From Asterochloris sp. CNOR1 (taxonomy: Eukaryota; Chlorophyta; Trebouxiophyceae; Trebouxiales; Trebouxiaceae), in contig OZ017751.1 in NCBI GenBank assembly GCA_963969365.1, positions 62,001-126,000 of the forward strand: a stretch of DNA of 64,000 nucleotides, in the 5' to 3' direction. Of the stretch, positions 37,201 through 49,300 are shown one piece after another; the first letter of the stretch is position 1; every line of letters starts with the position of its first letter. Made by a program: the position numbers and the translations under genes. Below the pieces are notes generated by a model. It was not told the DNA's origin. It saw nothing but the letters and a program-made list of their open reading frames with translations, and did not search any database.

Positions 37201-38042
37201 CCGCCTGACCTTTGGAGGTGATGTGACTCATGATAAGGCGCTTGCGAGTCAGCCAGGCATCCTCGTCCATGGCGCTCAGGTTGAACTTGCCCTGCACATG
37301 TCAAGCATGGTGAACCAGAGATGATACCCATGGCCCCAGTGCATGGCCCAGCCTTGTGCAACCAGTTCCGTACAGACATGTAGGGTGAGGTCTCTGCACC
37401 CACCTTGTACTCCCAAACAACATCCCTCAAGGTCTGGTTGCCTGCCGCAATCTGGGCGCGCCCAACCAGCTTTCTGCAGTAAAACTTCTCCACGCCTTCC
37501 CTGCCTGAAACGCCAATCATGTCCCCCAGCTGCCAGACGCGGCCGTACCTCTGCAGGGGCCCCGGGGCACAGTCTAGATAGCTGAGCTAGCTGGCTCAGA
37601 GTGAGGCAGAAGGGACATGTGAAGGCTGCTGGCGACATGAGACCTTCACGGCAACAGAATGGATGTGCACATCGGGGGGAGATGCCCCTCACAACATCAG
37701 CATACGCTGCCACAGCTGTTGAGGTTTCACAAGCATACCAAGGTACAACTGTTGCCACTCGCGCCCTGGCATGCTACCACAGCACTGAGCCACGCAGTTG
37801 CTGACCTGCACAGCCTTGGCAGAGAAGACCATGATTCCCACTTGGGCAGGGTCACAGCCCAGCTCCGCAGGGTTGACTTGTGGAATCACAGCCCTGCTGG
37901 TGCTGATGGCCACACCACTGCTGGGTCCCCTGGGGATGCTGGCTGCACCAGCCACCACGTCGCGGCCTGCAAGACAGGAGGGTTTGTTTGCGCCCTCACC
38001 TGCAAGGGTATCACACAGGCTGCAGCTCCAAGGGTCAGGCAT
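34243..38042 (-). CDS. Atypical cytochrome P450-like protein
   Basis: Twelve exons placed: 38000-38042, 37806-37966, 37404-37550, 37187-37291, 36979-37061, 36655-36739, 36387-36503, 36084-36227, 35793-35944, 35403-35503, 34946-35111 and 34243-34350. Phases agree except between 35793 and 35503, where one short exon (length 1 mod 3) remains to be found; expected size is about 480-490 aa. P450 hallmarks: a K-helix (TMPYTFAVVKEALR, ExxR), FDPERFLPP (PERF), and a Cys-ligand loop (FGAEDSFNSHACGGKHVA) followed by a hydrophobic L-helix. The heme loop is four residues longer between Phe and Cys than the canonical FxxGxxxCxG. The I-helix region (LADGPYGLCTM) lacks the acid-Thr pair used for O2 activation. 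These deviations recall CYP74 and CYP8 enzymes that rearrange peroxides without O2, but subfamily is unproven. No N-terminal anchor is evident. The start (MPDPWSCSLC) is tentative. Confidence 0.85.
34759..34979. repeat. Decayed copy of the P450 heme-exon 3' end
   Basis: The end of the P450 exon 34946-35111 (plus strand cacctggcagacac then gggctgtgaaggccagca) is repeated at about 34759-34795 (cacctggcgcacac then atgtgctgtgaaggccagca). Translated, both read LLAFTAxVC up to the donor. The copy sits in the following intron and has kept a GT donor. Confidence 0.75.
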
Positions 38043-39360
38043 CGAGGGGTGCCTCACCTGATCTTGGGTGACAAGCTTTGCAACCGACAGCAACCCGTTG
38101 CATCGGGTACAGGAGTAGTGACGGAGTGCGACACGTGGTTTGTGAATTCATCGCTGGGCGGTCAGGATGCACGGAAGTCAAATCCGAAACGTGTTGGGGT
38201 CAAATCACCCTGGAACGCCCAGGATGCAATGAAAGTTGCCATCTGGGCCCAGTCCTGCCAGCCTCTGCTGAATGAGCATGTCAGGCTTTTTGCAGTGGAG
38301 CATATTTTGGCCTAAGTGGCTGCCACTGAACTCTTCAAGGCTCCTCATGTGCTGCTGGCAGGTCATGACCTGCTAGTGGTAAGTGTAATCAGAGTTATGC
38401 TTTGTGCCCAGAGCCTGGCCCTGAACGCGGCTCAGCTGAGCTGCAGCAGCTGGCAGCAGAACAGCTGGCTCTTGAAGGGGATCACCTTCACTTGCAAACG
38501 CCTCACCGTGAGTCACATCATCATGAAGACAAGCTCAAGCACTAAATTTTGTGAATCATGGTGAGGCGTTTGCACGTGAAGGGGCGAATTCATGCTTTCC
38601 CTGCCCGCAACGTTGATTGGTTAACCCCAATCACACCTCCAAACCGTATCTCTGCAGCTGCAGGGGCGCTGCGCAGACATGCCTCAAGCTCAAAAGATGC
38701 AGAGCAACCACAGGAAGGCTGCTGGCAACTTGAGACTCACAAGCCAGGCAGCGAGATACATATGGTGACACCAGCAGAAGATGGCCCTGACAACATCAGC
38801 ATGCAGCCACAGCTTGTCACCTTCAGGGACTGGCTGAGTATGCTACCACAGCACTGAGCCATGCAGCTGCTGACCTGCACGTGCAGTGCACAGCCTCTGC
38901 TGCAGAAAAGTCATCCCTCACTTGAGAGGGGTCGCCTGCAGCTGCAGGGCTGACTTGTGGTATCACAGTTCTGCTGGCTTTCAGAACCTTTCTTTAGTGC
39001 TGGATCCCTGAGGATGCTGGCTGCACCAGACACCACGTTGTGGCCTGCAACATGAAAACAAGGGGTCACCTCTTAAGAGCTCAGGCCATCACCTGTCAAG
39101 GTGACTCACAGAGCCGCATACGCAGGCTGCAGCAGCCCCACGGGTCAGGCATCAGGCGCAAGGGTGCAGGTGCCTCACCTGGACTTGGTGATTGAGCCTG
39201 AGTACCGACAGCAACCTGCTGCATCTGGCAGAGGATTAGTGGTAGCGGTGACAGGTAGTATGTCATCGTGGGTAGGATGCCCAGCCAGCTGCAGCCAGTC
39301 AAACTCAAAACGTGTCGGGTCGACTTTCATCTCCGACATGCAGTAAGTCGCACTACAGAC
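36979..39360. repeat. ~1.2-kb direct duplication of the P450 5' part
   Basis: The segment 36979-38240, with the first P450 exons, resembles 38240-39360 just upstream. Matching pairs include ccagcgtctgctgaatgagc (37031) with ccagcctctgctgaatgagc, ctaccacagcactgagcca (37775 and 38840), ggatgctggctgcacca (37934 and 39012) and gggtcaggcatc (38032 and 39138). The upstream copy has lost reading frames and splice sites, so it is a decayed 5' P450 fragment. The copy adjoining the rest of the gene is intact. Confidence 0.75.
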
Positions 39361-40352
39361 CAGAGTTTTTGTAGAGGGATCCACCCCGACAGAGCTCTGC
39401 AATTTCGGTGTATAAAGTAGCTTTGCCTGAGCTAGGCAACCACAGGCAGCTGTGCGGAGCCAACGTGCATATCGCTTGCAGTGACTTCGCCCACTCAACT
39501 TGCCCTGCTTGGCAGCATGGCTGCCAAACAGCAAGATTCTCACACTGCTGAAGCTGGAAGTGAGCATGCTGCAGCACACATGCAGACGCCCATGTTTAGA
39601 AGGGGCTGCCAGGCTGCATGAACTGCGGCAGTGCCTGCCAGGCTGCATGCAGCTGTCACCATGTGGCATGATGGAAAGGCGCTCATTGATGGGCAACAGC
39701 TGGCTGCATGTGCACAGCGACAGGCTACAAAGCCTACGCAAACACGCCGCGGGCGTGAGGAGACTATCGACAAGATTCCAGGTGACAGCCATGACTCTGA
39801 CTGTGGTACTCTTCAAAACTAAGCCAAAGCTGCAGAGGGTTGCTCTGTGCCTTCACATCTCCTTGCTTCCCCCAATCAAGCATGGTGACATGGTGCAAGA
39901 AGCCAGGGCCTCCAGGCGCTTGCCAGGGCAAGCTCACATGCACACAGCACGTGGGGCATTGCTGCAAGGCTTGTCCTGCCATGGAGCTGACAGAAAACCA
40001 GATGTGCTCAGGCTCACAGCCCCTTCCAGAAATTTTCTCGGGGGAGTAACGGGAATCTGCTGCCTCTGACGGCAAGTGGGCTGCTAAGAGCTGAAGCTAT
40101 GCGCCAAGAGTCTGTCTTGTATAGCCTTGCAGTAATGTCTCTGGTAGCCTGGCAGGTTCCTTGCTTCCCTCTATCCTGAACTTCCTCTGTAGCCTTCTGC
40201 AGCCCTTGTGGTTTGCCCATGGTGATGGTCGTCCACGTGACTTTAGGTCTGACGGAGGGGGCCCAGTCTGAACTCAAGGCAGCACTGGGGTTGGTACACA
40301 AAGATGACGGATCTCATGAAAAGCTGACACATCGTTCACCTCTGACCGAACA
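38043..40352. pseudogene. P450 5' pseudo-copy and kinase-2 upstream region
   Basis: From 38043 to about 39360 lies the degraded duplicate of the P450 5' exons; fragments such as TRFEFDWLQLAGHPTHDD remain on the minus strand but cannot be joined. From 39360 to 40352 I find no supported exon; this part should carry the kinase-2 promoter and possibly the P450's own promoter if its 5' UTR is long. Confidence 0.5.
38480..38584. repeat. Imperfect inverted repeat (hairpin)
   Basis: The left arm (cttgcaaacgcctcacc, about 38491-38507) is complementary to the right arm (ggtgaggcgtttgcacg, about 38560-38576). The arms extend to about 25 bp with few mismatches, around a ~50-bp loop. It lies in the decayed P450 duplicate. 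It could be a small foldback element or chance. Confidence 0.55.
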
Positions 40353-43300
40353 ATGATGCCAGAGGGCACCCTCAACAGCAACGCCTTAGGCCTCACTCTG
40401 ATGCTGACCGGATTGTTGGCACTGTTGAGACTCAGCTCTGTCAGTGGGCACACCGCAGGATGGGAGGTGGAGGTGAACCTGTGAATGCACAGCATCAAGA
40501 CCAGCATGAGCAGGCCCTTGTTTGCTTTGTCATGCCTAGCATGCTGGGCTCTGCAACAGGAAGCAATTCTGCGCATGCAGACCAGCATGAGCGGGTCCTG
40601 CATCTGCATTGAGGTGCACTGCTTGCCAAGCTCTGCAGCAGGCCTGGCTGCACAGGCAGCAGCAGGACCACCCAGGTTGCAGAGCTGGTGCGGCCAGCTC
40701 GTGCCACTGCAGAGTCTGCAGCTGACGCAAGAACATGCCGCGCCGCATGGAGTGCACCAATGTGGCGCCTCAGCTCACTGGGCATGCAGGCCGGAGTCAG
40801 CCTAGTGCACTGCAGGACCAGCCGCAGCGCCCGCTGTGGACTGCAGAGGCCAATCCCACGATCAGCGGAGTCGGCTTCACAAAAAACTTCGGCAGCCTGG
40901 TGGCACCCCACCTCGTCGCCAACATCTCACACCAGCCGCTGTGCCAGGTGGCCGTCAGGTGACCACCCAGCACTGCACATGCCAGGGAGGCACTGTCAGC
41001 TGGCATGAGCGATAGCCATGCTCTGATAAGGCAGCAAGCAGGGCTGTTCAGGATACACCGCTGTCTGGCTCGAGCGGTAGCAATGCTCTGCCCAAGCTCC
41101 ACGCAGGCGGCTCCATACATGCAGGCTGGGGATGGTGCAGCAGCTGAGGCTGGATGCCGGGCTCCGCGAGCCCTGCTGCATGAGCCCCCTCTGCACCCTG
41201 TTTCAGTGTTGACTGCGCTTCTGCACTGTCCCTCTGCACTGCAAGCTTGGCCAGCCACTGGCTGATTGCATGTGCCAGGCAGCTTGGCAGGCTCTCTACC
41301 TCTGCAGTGTCCAGGCTCCTGCCCAGCGCCTCCGGACTGTCCAAGCTGCTGCACCTATGTGACACGCTCCCGCTGCCGTCGAGAGCCCTGCCGGGCAGGC
41401 TGCTCAGGGTCTCTGCCTGCCCTGTTGTGTGTCCCAGGCAGCTGCACAGGAGCCCTGGCTCCAGGCAGTCCCTGCTGCTGTCCCTGCAATGCCAGATGGG
41501 TCTGACGCAGGCATCCACCTGCTGCTGCTGCGCTCTAGGTTTTGCTGCACTCCAGCCGCCCCCATCGAGAGGTTGGGGGCCTCGACCTGCCCTGCTGTAT
41601 GTGCCAGGGCGCTGCCTTGCGCCCTGAATGCCATGACCTCCCTGCTGCTGCTCAGAGCTGCCCACTCAGAACTGCTGCAGGCTGACCCTGCTGGCGCTGC
41701 TGCATGGGCCACCTGCTCCTGTGCGGTTCCTCACACAAACACACTTGGTCACTGGCGGTTGCACACACCAGCCTCTGGCGGGCCGCTGAGAGCTGCTGGC
41801 CTGCCCTGCTGCAGGCTGATTGGGGAGGATGTGTGGCCTGTCACGGCTGGCCTGTCCCGCGGCCTGTGGCAGGTTGGCAACAAGATCTGTCAGACGCTCA
41901 ATCTGGACTGCAACCTGACAGTGACCGTCACGCCTCAGGGGACGGTCAGTGAGCTTGGCCTGCAGGAGGGGGCTCATACAGAGAGTGAGTGCTCAGGGCA
42001 GGCAGTAGTGGGTAGGGAGCAGCATGCCTGCTCTGGGAGCCACGGTGCGCTTGTCTGACGCACCCTCTGAGTCGCACCACAGTTGGCAGTGCTGTGGTAT
42101 GCAGCCCCAGGCACGGACCATGGCATGGTTTCGGAGTGTGCCTTGCACCCTGATGATGGTGCGCTGTCAGTGCCTGGGGCGAGACGTCGTCCCAGCTGGT
42201 CCAGAGCGCTGGCTGTGCCCCCCATCCTCCCAGTGCTGACACAGGGCGCTCACGCAGCTTGGCAGACGCTCACACTGCCAACGGCTGCTTTCCTGCATTC
42301 ATGGGAGGTGCAATTGTGAGGCCTGTATGCAGATGACAATATAATATATTTATGGTAATTCTGTGTGGAAATCACTGCTGGCCCCTGGCGCCCCTGAGGC
42401 TCTGCACCTGCACTGCAGGCTCCTCCGACGTGTGCGTGGAGGTCTGCCGCCTGCAGGTCTACCCCCAAATGGACAACGGCAGCAAGTGCGAGCGCTGTGG
42501 GCTGGCGCATAGCAGTGTGTGGCAGGAAGCCCGCTTTGCCAGCATTGACCTGGTGTGGTCCAAGGGGTACAATGCCGGCTCAGCGCTGATGGGCACCACC
42601 CAGAGCCAGATGGGGCAGATTACCCATGCAGTGCTGCTGTCGGAGGGATTCAATGTGAGGCTGCCCCTGGGTGTGCCTCACAGCTTGTCTGCTGTGTCAG
42701 GCAGCCTTGGTCATGCCACAGGCCACTGCTGCTGCTCTTTTAGTGCCTGGCCCATCCTTGCTTGTCTGCATGAAGTGGCTGTTCAGATTGGCGGGCATCT
42801 GTCTGTCCAGGCTGCTCATTGATGCAGGATCTGACCTGCCTGTGTGGTGCCGGCAAGCACCAACCTTGGTTGCCATGAGCTAGTCAGCCACTGTCCCTGA
42901 GTCAACCGCTGATTTGAGTGTCATGGACGAAGTAACACGCAGTGCTGGCCTGCCGCATGCTCATCACCCCACCCCAGCTGCTGCTTGTGCTGCAGGTCAC
43001 AGCGGTGCCACTGAAGTACCAGGTACTTCCAGCCGCTGTGTTGGTGGCGCCTGCCATGCCAGTCGACTCCCAGGCCATGCAACTGAAGGGCTGGGAAGTG
43101 AAGCTCAAGGTGATCGCAGCAGCTGCCAGAGCTGGTGCTGCTGCTTCTCGAGTGTTTGACTGGCCGGGCCACATCACACGTGGAAGAATGTGGACGCCCT
43201 GACAGCATGTGAACATAGCAGCTGCACGAGGTGCAGCACTGACCATTGACAAACTCAGCAGCTGCCAGGTTGGGAAACTGGCTGGGGCGCTTGACTTGCG

Positions 43301-46300
43301 CAGTGTGGAGGCCCTGTCTGGCCAGGCTGCTGCTGACTGCTGGCATTTACACCATCCTGATGGCCAGGCGTTCTGGATTGAGCGGAGCCTGTAGAGCAGG
43401 GGTGTGTGGCCTGAGCATCATTATCATGTATCACCCAGGTCAGCCGCCTATAACGGGGCGTCAGGCTGCCAGTTGTTGCTCAAAGACATGGGTCCTGCTC
43501 TTGTGAGTGGCAGGCAGCAGCAGACACATGACTCCGGCTCCTATGTGCAAGGCCTGTGTGAAGCCACTGCTTGTGCCCTGTCACAAAGCATGTTCCAATG
43601 TTTGTGTGCCATGCAGATTGTGTCACCCACCATCCTGCCCTTCACAGTGGAGCGAGAGAACATGCTGCTGGATGCGACGGTGTCGGTGCAGCGACGTTTG
43701 CCCCACTCGAATGCCTACTTTCGTGTCTCGCACGCCAAGTCATCCCTGAAGGAGCACACCTTGTGGGTCACGTTGGTCATCAACAGGCAGTCATTCAAGC
43801 ATGGGGCTGGTCACCTCACCTACAAGCAGGTAAGCGCTGGAAACCTCAGGGCTGTGACAGCAGCCCACAAATACTGGGCTGTCGCATAATTAGGTGGGGT
43901 GCTGGGGGCAGTGCGTGATGCTGAGCTGAGGCCGCTGACAAGCAGCTGCAGTGACCCACTGTCTGGTTTGCACTACGAGTCTCAGGGCTGTTACAGGAGC
44001 CCACAAATACTGGGTTGTCGCACTATCAGGTGGGGTGCTGGGGGCAGCGCGTGGTGCTGAGCTGAAACTGCTGGCACGCAGCTGCAGTGGCTCACTTCTG
44101 GGAGCGGGGATGGGGGGCCATGTGGGTTGTGAGGCAGACAGGGATGGGCATCATGTGCAAGCAGGTGGCCAGTGTAGAGCTTTAGGTGCGCTGTCAGGGC
44201 AGCCTTTTGGGCATGTCGGCGGGTGTTATGCAAGCAGGTTGGCTGCTGGCCTGAGGAAGGGCATGTTGCCTGGAAAGAGTATGTGGGCCTCAGCAGGGGT
44301 TTAGTGTCATGCTGTAGGGTTTCAAGCTGAATGTGAGCAGCGGCAACCTTCCGCACTGCCTTCTGCAGCTCACAGGTCCTGCCACCAACATCAGATCAGT
44401 GCCAGACAGCTGGCATGCTTCCACTGCAGCACATCAGTGGCAGAGGACAACAGCGCTAATTGCTGTGCCTAAAGAGGGTAGCATTTGCAACCATAACACC
44501 TTCAGCTGTGCACCTCGTAGCCCTGGCACTTTTGCGAGTTGCACATCATTGGTGATGAGGTAGCTCAGTGCTGTGCGCCCAGACTGTTGCCAAAGCCCCT
44601 TCGCCTGCCAGAGCCGGCAGATTATGAGGCATCTGAAGAGATGCAGCGAAGTGACTCCCAAAACGGCCCCCCTTCTGACGCCTTGTTTGCTGGCTGCAGC
44701 TGGTAGACTCCGAGATGCCTAACATTGTTGCCGCGCTGGAGGAGAGGGGCATGAAGGATGTGTCCGCAAGGATCGTCTATGCCAAGCCGGCCATCAACGA
44801 GACCTTGTCCTACCAGATGAGCAAGATGGCAGGGTGAGCACCAAAGCTGTACCCACTCCCCTTGCTGATCTGCTGCTGTCAATGGTGCTGCTAAATTAGG
44901 GGATCGGCATTGCCCCCCCCTGGCTCATGCCTTCCACTGACTTTGTGACTGCAGTGGCACTTATCCCTTCCCCAGCAACTCCTGCTGCAGATTTGGGGGA
45001 ACGGGCAGCACCTCTGTGGGTGAAAATCACCCCTGCAGACATTTATTGTTGCCAGCTCGTGCTGCATGCACGGGGCATCATCAGCGCATCCATGGGTGGA
45101 GCACTCGCCTGCGATGAGTTAGGGTTCAGGGTTAGGGTCATCCTGGGTCACTCCTGCTGCAAATGTGAGGTGGGAACGGCTCTCCCCTGGGTGTTGCCAG
45201 CCTTTGCCACCCAGAGTGTGGGTCTTGCTCGTCTCTTCTCGCCGTCGCCTCTTCTCGCGGTGTGCCCTTGCTGCCACAGCAGCCACAGAGCCTCGCCGTT
45301 GTCCCCCTCCTGCTGCAGATTGGAAGAGGAGACTGCACTCCCCTGGCTGTGGCCGGCCTTTGCCACCCTGAGTGCGGGCATCGCTCTCCTCATGCTGGCT
45401 GTGGGGCTGCCAGTGCTTCCCTGGCACCGCTATGGCAGCGAGAAGCTGAGGTCAGGGAGCAGCATGCGATCAGGTGGGCTCACACCTGAGACGGGGGTTT
45501 AGGGCTTTAAGGGTTTTAGGACCCCTGGAGGTCTGCAGAGCCCTCTGCCAGGTCCCCCAGCAGTGTGCATTGAGGCAGGCTCACACCTGAGACCTCTGGA
45601 GGTCTGCAGAGCCCTCTACCATGTCCCCCAGACAGCACTGCAGCTGTGCGACTGGTGCTGTTGCCGCATGAGAGGTTGTCGTTTCCCCACAAAGGTGACA
45701 AGATCTGGAGGAAATGGAGGGGCCTCATTGAACTGCGCTCTGTTGTGCAAGCAAGCTCTTCATGTCCCCTTTTTTCCTGCCTCTTCTTGTACTTGCTTGG
45801 GTCCATGAGCACACACAAGAACTGCCATGCTGACAGCTTGCTCTGCTGACTGCTTGCTACGGTTCTGCTGACTATTGCCTGTTTCCGCTTGACAGATGCT
45901 CCAGAGAGCTGGCACATGATTTGCAATGGGATTCTTGTGTCAGCATGTATGGCACTGGCATGAGCACGCGTGCAAGCCACAAGCCACAAGTCACACCATT
46001 AGTGCTAGCTGCAGATGTTCACAACATGAGGTTCCCACAAGGCCATGGCAGTTTTGGGAGTTGATTTCGAGTACACGTGGCACTGGCATGAGCAGGATGT
46101 GCGACACTTCACTCACGTACACACACTGACACTTCCTTGAGCATGCATGCAAGCGCCATGGGTAAGAAAAGGTGCCAGCTGCATGAGGCTCCATGCATCC
46201 ATCCCTTCAAACCTGTAGACCAGTGCAGTGTCCTCTGGGCTGGGGCCTGAGTCTGCAAAAGTGCTCAGAGTGAGTTGTGGCCCTGCTCTGCAGTAGATGA

Positions 46301-49300
46301 GTTCACGTCCAACCCCTTCAACATGCCGGACTGCGACCGCAAGCTGAACCAGCTCCCCCTCATCACGGGCGACAAGACGGAGATGGCCGACATCGAGATC
46401 GTGGTGCGCCCTGACGGGAAGAACTGGCTGCTGGGGACAGGCACAGCTGGCAAGGTGAGGCCTCTGAGTGACCTGGTAGCCCTGGTAGACCATGTCAAGA
46501 CGCAGCTAGAACTCCAGAAATGACTGCCGGCAGAAATGCTTGCAGAGATCATTGTGCACTGGGACGACAAGTGTGCCCTGTCAGGGACAGACAGTTGCAG
46601 CTGGCAGAGTCAGTGGATGTGGCAGCTGGGAGTGTGCAGCGCTGGCTGGGCACCAGGGATCTGAGCAGTCACAAAGCTTGTCAGGAATCACTTGTGCGCT
46701 GTGATGCCAGGAGCTGGCTGCTGGGGACGGGTGCAAAGGGCAAGGTGAGCAATGCAGACAGCAGGGGATGTTGTCAAGAAACTGACTGGGCACCTCGAAG
46801 GGATCACAGTGTGCTCCAATGGCTGGCTGCTGGGGCTGGCAAAGTGAGCCAGAGGCGCAGCTGTGACCTGGCAGCTGTGTCCAAGTGGAGCTGGAAACCC
46901 AGGGATGGCTGCAGGCCCTGAGGGTGGAGGCCATTGTGGGCTTTGACGGCATGACTGTGCTGTCAGGGACAGATGCAGCTGGCAAGGCAAGCGGGCCTGT
47001 CAGCTGTGACCTGTTTTCTTTGTTTTTGCAAGCCTCATTCCTAGGACATGCAGCTAAGTTGCCTGACTCCAGGTCAAGTGAGAGCAAGATGGCGCACCCA
47101 CCTACCCATCCTCGACACAGCACCCCCACTTGACGGATTCACAGTTGCTGCAGGTGTGCCGTGGCGTGGATAAAGGTGCACTCCCCTTCTTCCTCCCTCC
47201 AGCACAACACAGCCTCCCGCCAGGTGTCGCTGCCTGCTGCAGGCGTATCGAGGCCTGATGCACCCTCCTGTTCCTCTCCCTGGCAGTGCAGCCCCCTTGA
47301 GGAGTTGGCCATGCGCTGCTGCAGGTGTACCGCGGCCTCAAGAACGGGTGCCAGGACGTGGCCATCAAAGTACTGAACCACACAGGGAAGGCCCACCTGC
47401 AGCAGTTTGAGAACGAGATCCGGCTGCTTAAGGGGCTGAGCTTTGACAGGAACATCGTTCAGGTGTGCTCTCAACCCCAAAAACACCCTGCCTGGGTCTG
47501 CTGCCAGGCTTGGCTGTAGCTACCGTTGGGCTGTACAGGGTCACTGCCACTGCTCCTGCTGCAGCATCCGCAGCCTCTGCCTGATGCCCACGCTCAACGT
47601 GCCACTACAGCCCAGCCTGCACCTTCAGGGCAGTCGTTACTTTGCCCGCCGCACTTTGACCGCGCCTGCCTGAGTTTCAAGGAGCCACTGCATTCATGAC
47701 TGCACTCACTGGACAGCTGCTGGCCCAACCTGCTGCAATTTTCACAGCTCATCTGCTATTGCTTACCCCTTGCTGCAGTTTTATGGCGCGTGCCTGAAGA
47801 GTGAGGGAGCCATCATGGTCCTGGAGTATATGGCTGGCGGCGACCTGATGGAGGCCATCGCCCAGGACAAGAATGGGGAGCTCAAGTGGATGCGGAGGGG
47901 GCACCTGATTGCCCTGGACGTGGCTCGGGCGCTAGTGTTCCTGCACAGGAACAAGGTGGGGTGGTAGTTGGCTGTGAGGATGCGGTGCGCCTCAGGGAGA
48001 TGGCGGGCTGCCAGCCCCCTGACGATGATATGACTGCATTGCATATTGGAGAGCTCTGACTTCAGCTGGCTGCCCAAATTGTTTTGAGACCCTGGAGGTG
48101 GTACGAATGGGGGTGTCTCTGCACAGGACTTCAGCTGGGATAGCCCAGCTGCCTGTGTGCAAACACACGCAGACACACATATATACAAGTTTGTGAATGT
48201 ATGTGTATGTGCCATGAGGTGGGTGGCTGGGGCAGTGCCTTGGCTGTGGCGTGGGCGCTCGTGGCCTTGCACAGCAGCAGAGTTGGGTGGGCAGAGGCGG
48301 GTTGACACAGACTCACTCCAGCTGCGTCAGTTGCTTGGTCCTCTGCATTTGCTGTCTCTGGTGCTTCTGCAACAAGACTAGGTGAGATTGATGATATAAA
48401 CAGTTCAGGTTGTGCAAGGAGGAAAGAGGCACCCAACAAGAGGCACCTCCAACGAGCAACGGTTGCAGTCTTTTCAGCAGGGAGGATGAGGGCACCGTCT
48501 GTACTGGGAGATGCCTGGGTATTTGCTTAGCTTCTGAGTGTGACACAATCATCTGCGGGCAATGTGGTACTGCCTGCATGCATGGTCAGGGAATGGAATG
48601 ACTACTCGAGCCAAACTTTTCAGCAGAGTTACTGCATGCCCTGCAGGTCATTCATTTAGATGTCAAGAGCAAGGTGGGCATCTGTGACAGTCTGTTGAGC
48701 AGCGCCACATGCATGAAGAAGCTTGATGGGCACCTCTCAAGCCTTGATCATGCCTGTGTGGCGAGCACAGTGCAAGCGCAAGCACATGGCAGCCTGAGAG
48801 GCAGCTCTCAAAGCTCTGATCGTGCCTGCATGCACAGTAGTGGAGCACAGCACAGCCCCCTCAGCTCACTCTGCCTTGGAGCAGCTGAGCGTCTCTGCAC
48901 GCTTGAGTCTGCACCTGCTCAGGGACAGTGCCCGCTCTGCAGAATATTCTCATGAATCAGGATCGTTCACTAGCCAAGCTGGCCGATGTGGGCATCAGCA
49001 GGATCGTGCACACCACCATCGGTGCAAACACCAGTGGCAACAATGACGTCGCGTTCCCCGTCGGCACCTTCGAGTGAGTTGACGGGCTGAGTGAGACCCT
49101 GCTTGGCTGCCTACAAAGGGGTCGCTGGGTGTATATACATAGGCTCTTGCCTGTTGCCTGGGTCCCGTGTGTCCCAGCGCAGCCACCAAGCACACACGCG
49201 GCCTTGCATGTGGCCTGACCACAGATGCACCTCATGACACCCAGGTGGGTGTTCGACCAACCAGGTGTTTGGAAGGTTGTGACTGGTCAGCCCTGATGTC

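Noticed and set aside
38558-38857. A 99-codon plus-strand open frame
   Set aside because: It lies within the degraded P450 duplicate, antisense to former exons, with no splice partners or homology.
44927-45502. A 191-codon plus-strand open frame as one exon
   Set aside because: It contains the real TM exon plus an upstream decayed copy; phase and homology to kinase 1 place the exon at 45319-45473 only.
45118-45515. Telomere-like words (ttagggtt, gtttaggg)
   Set aside because: Only isolated, degenerate occurrences within a kinase intron and repeat area; no array that would indicate an interstitial telomere.
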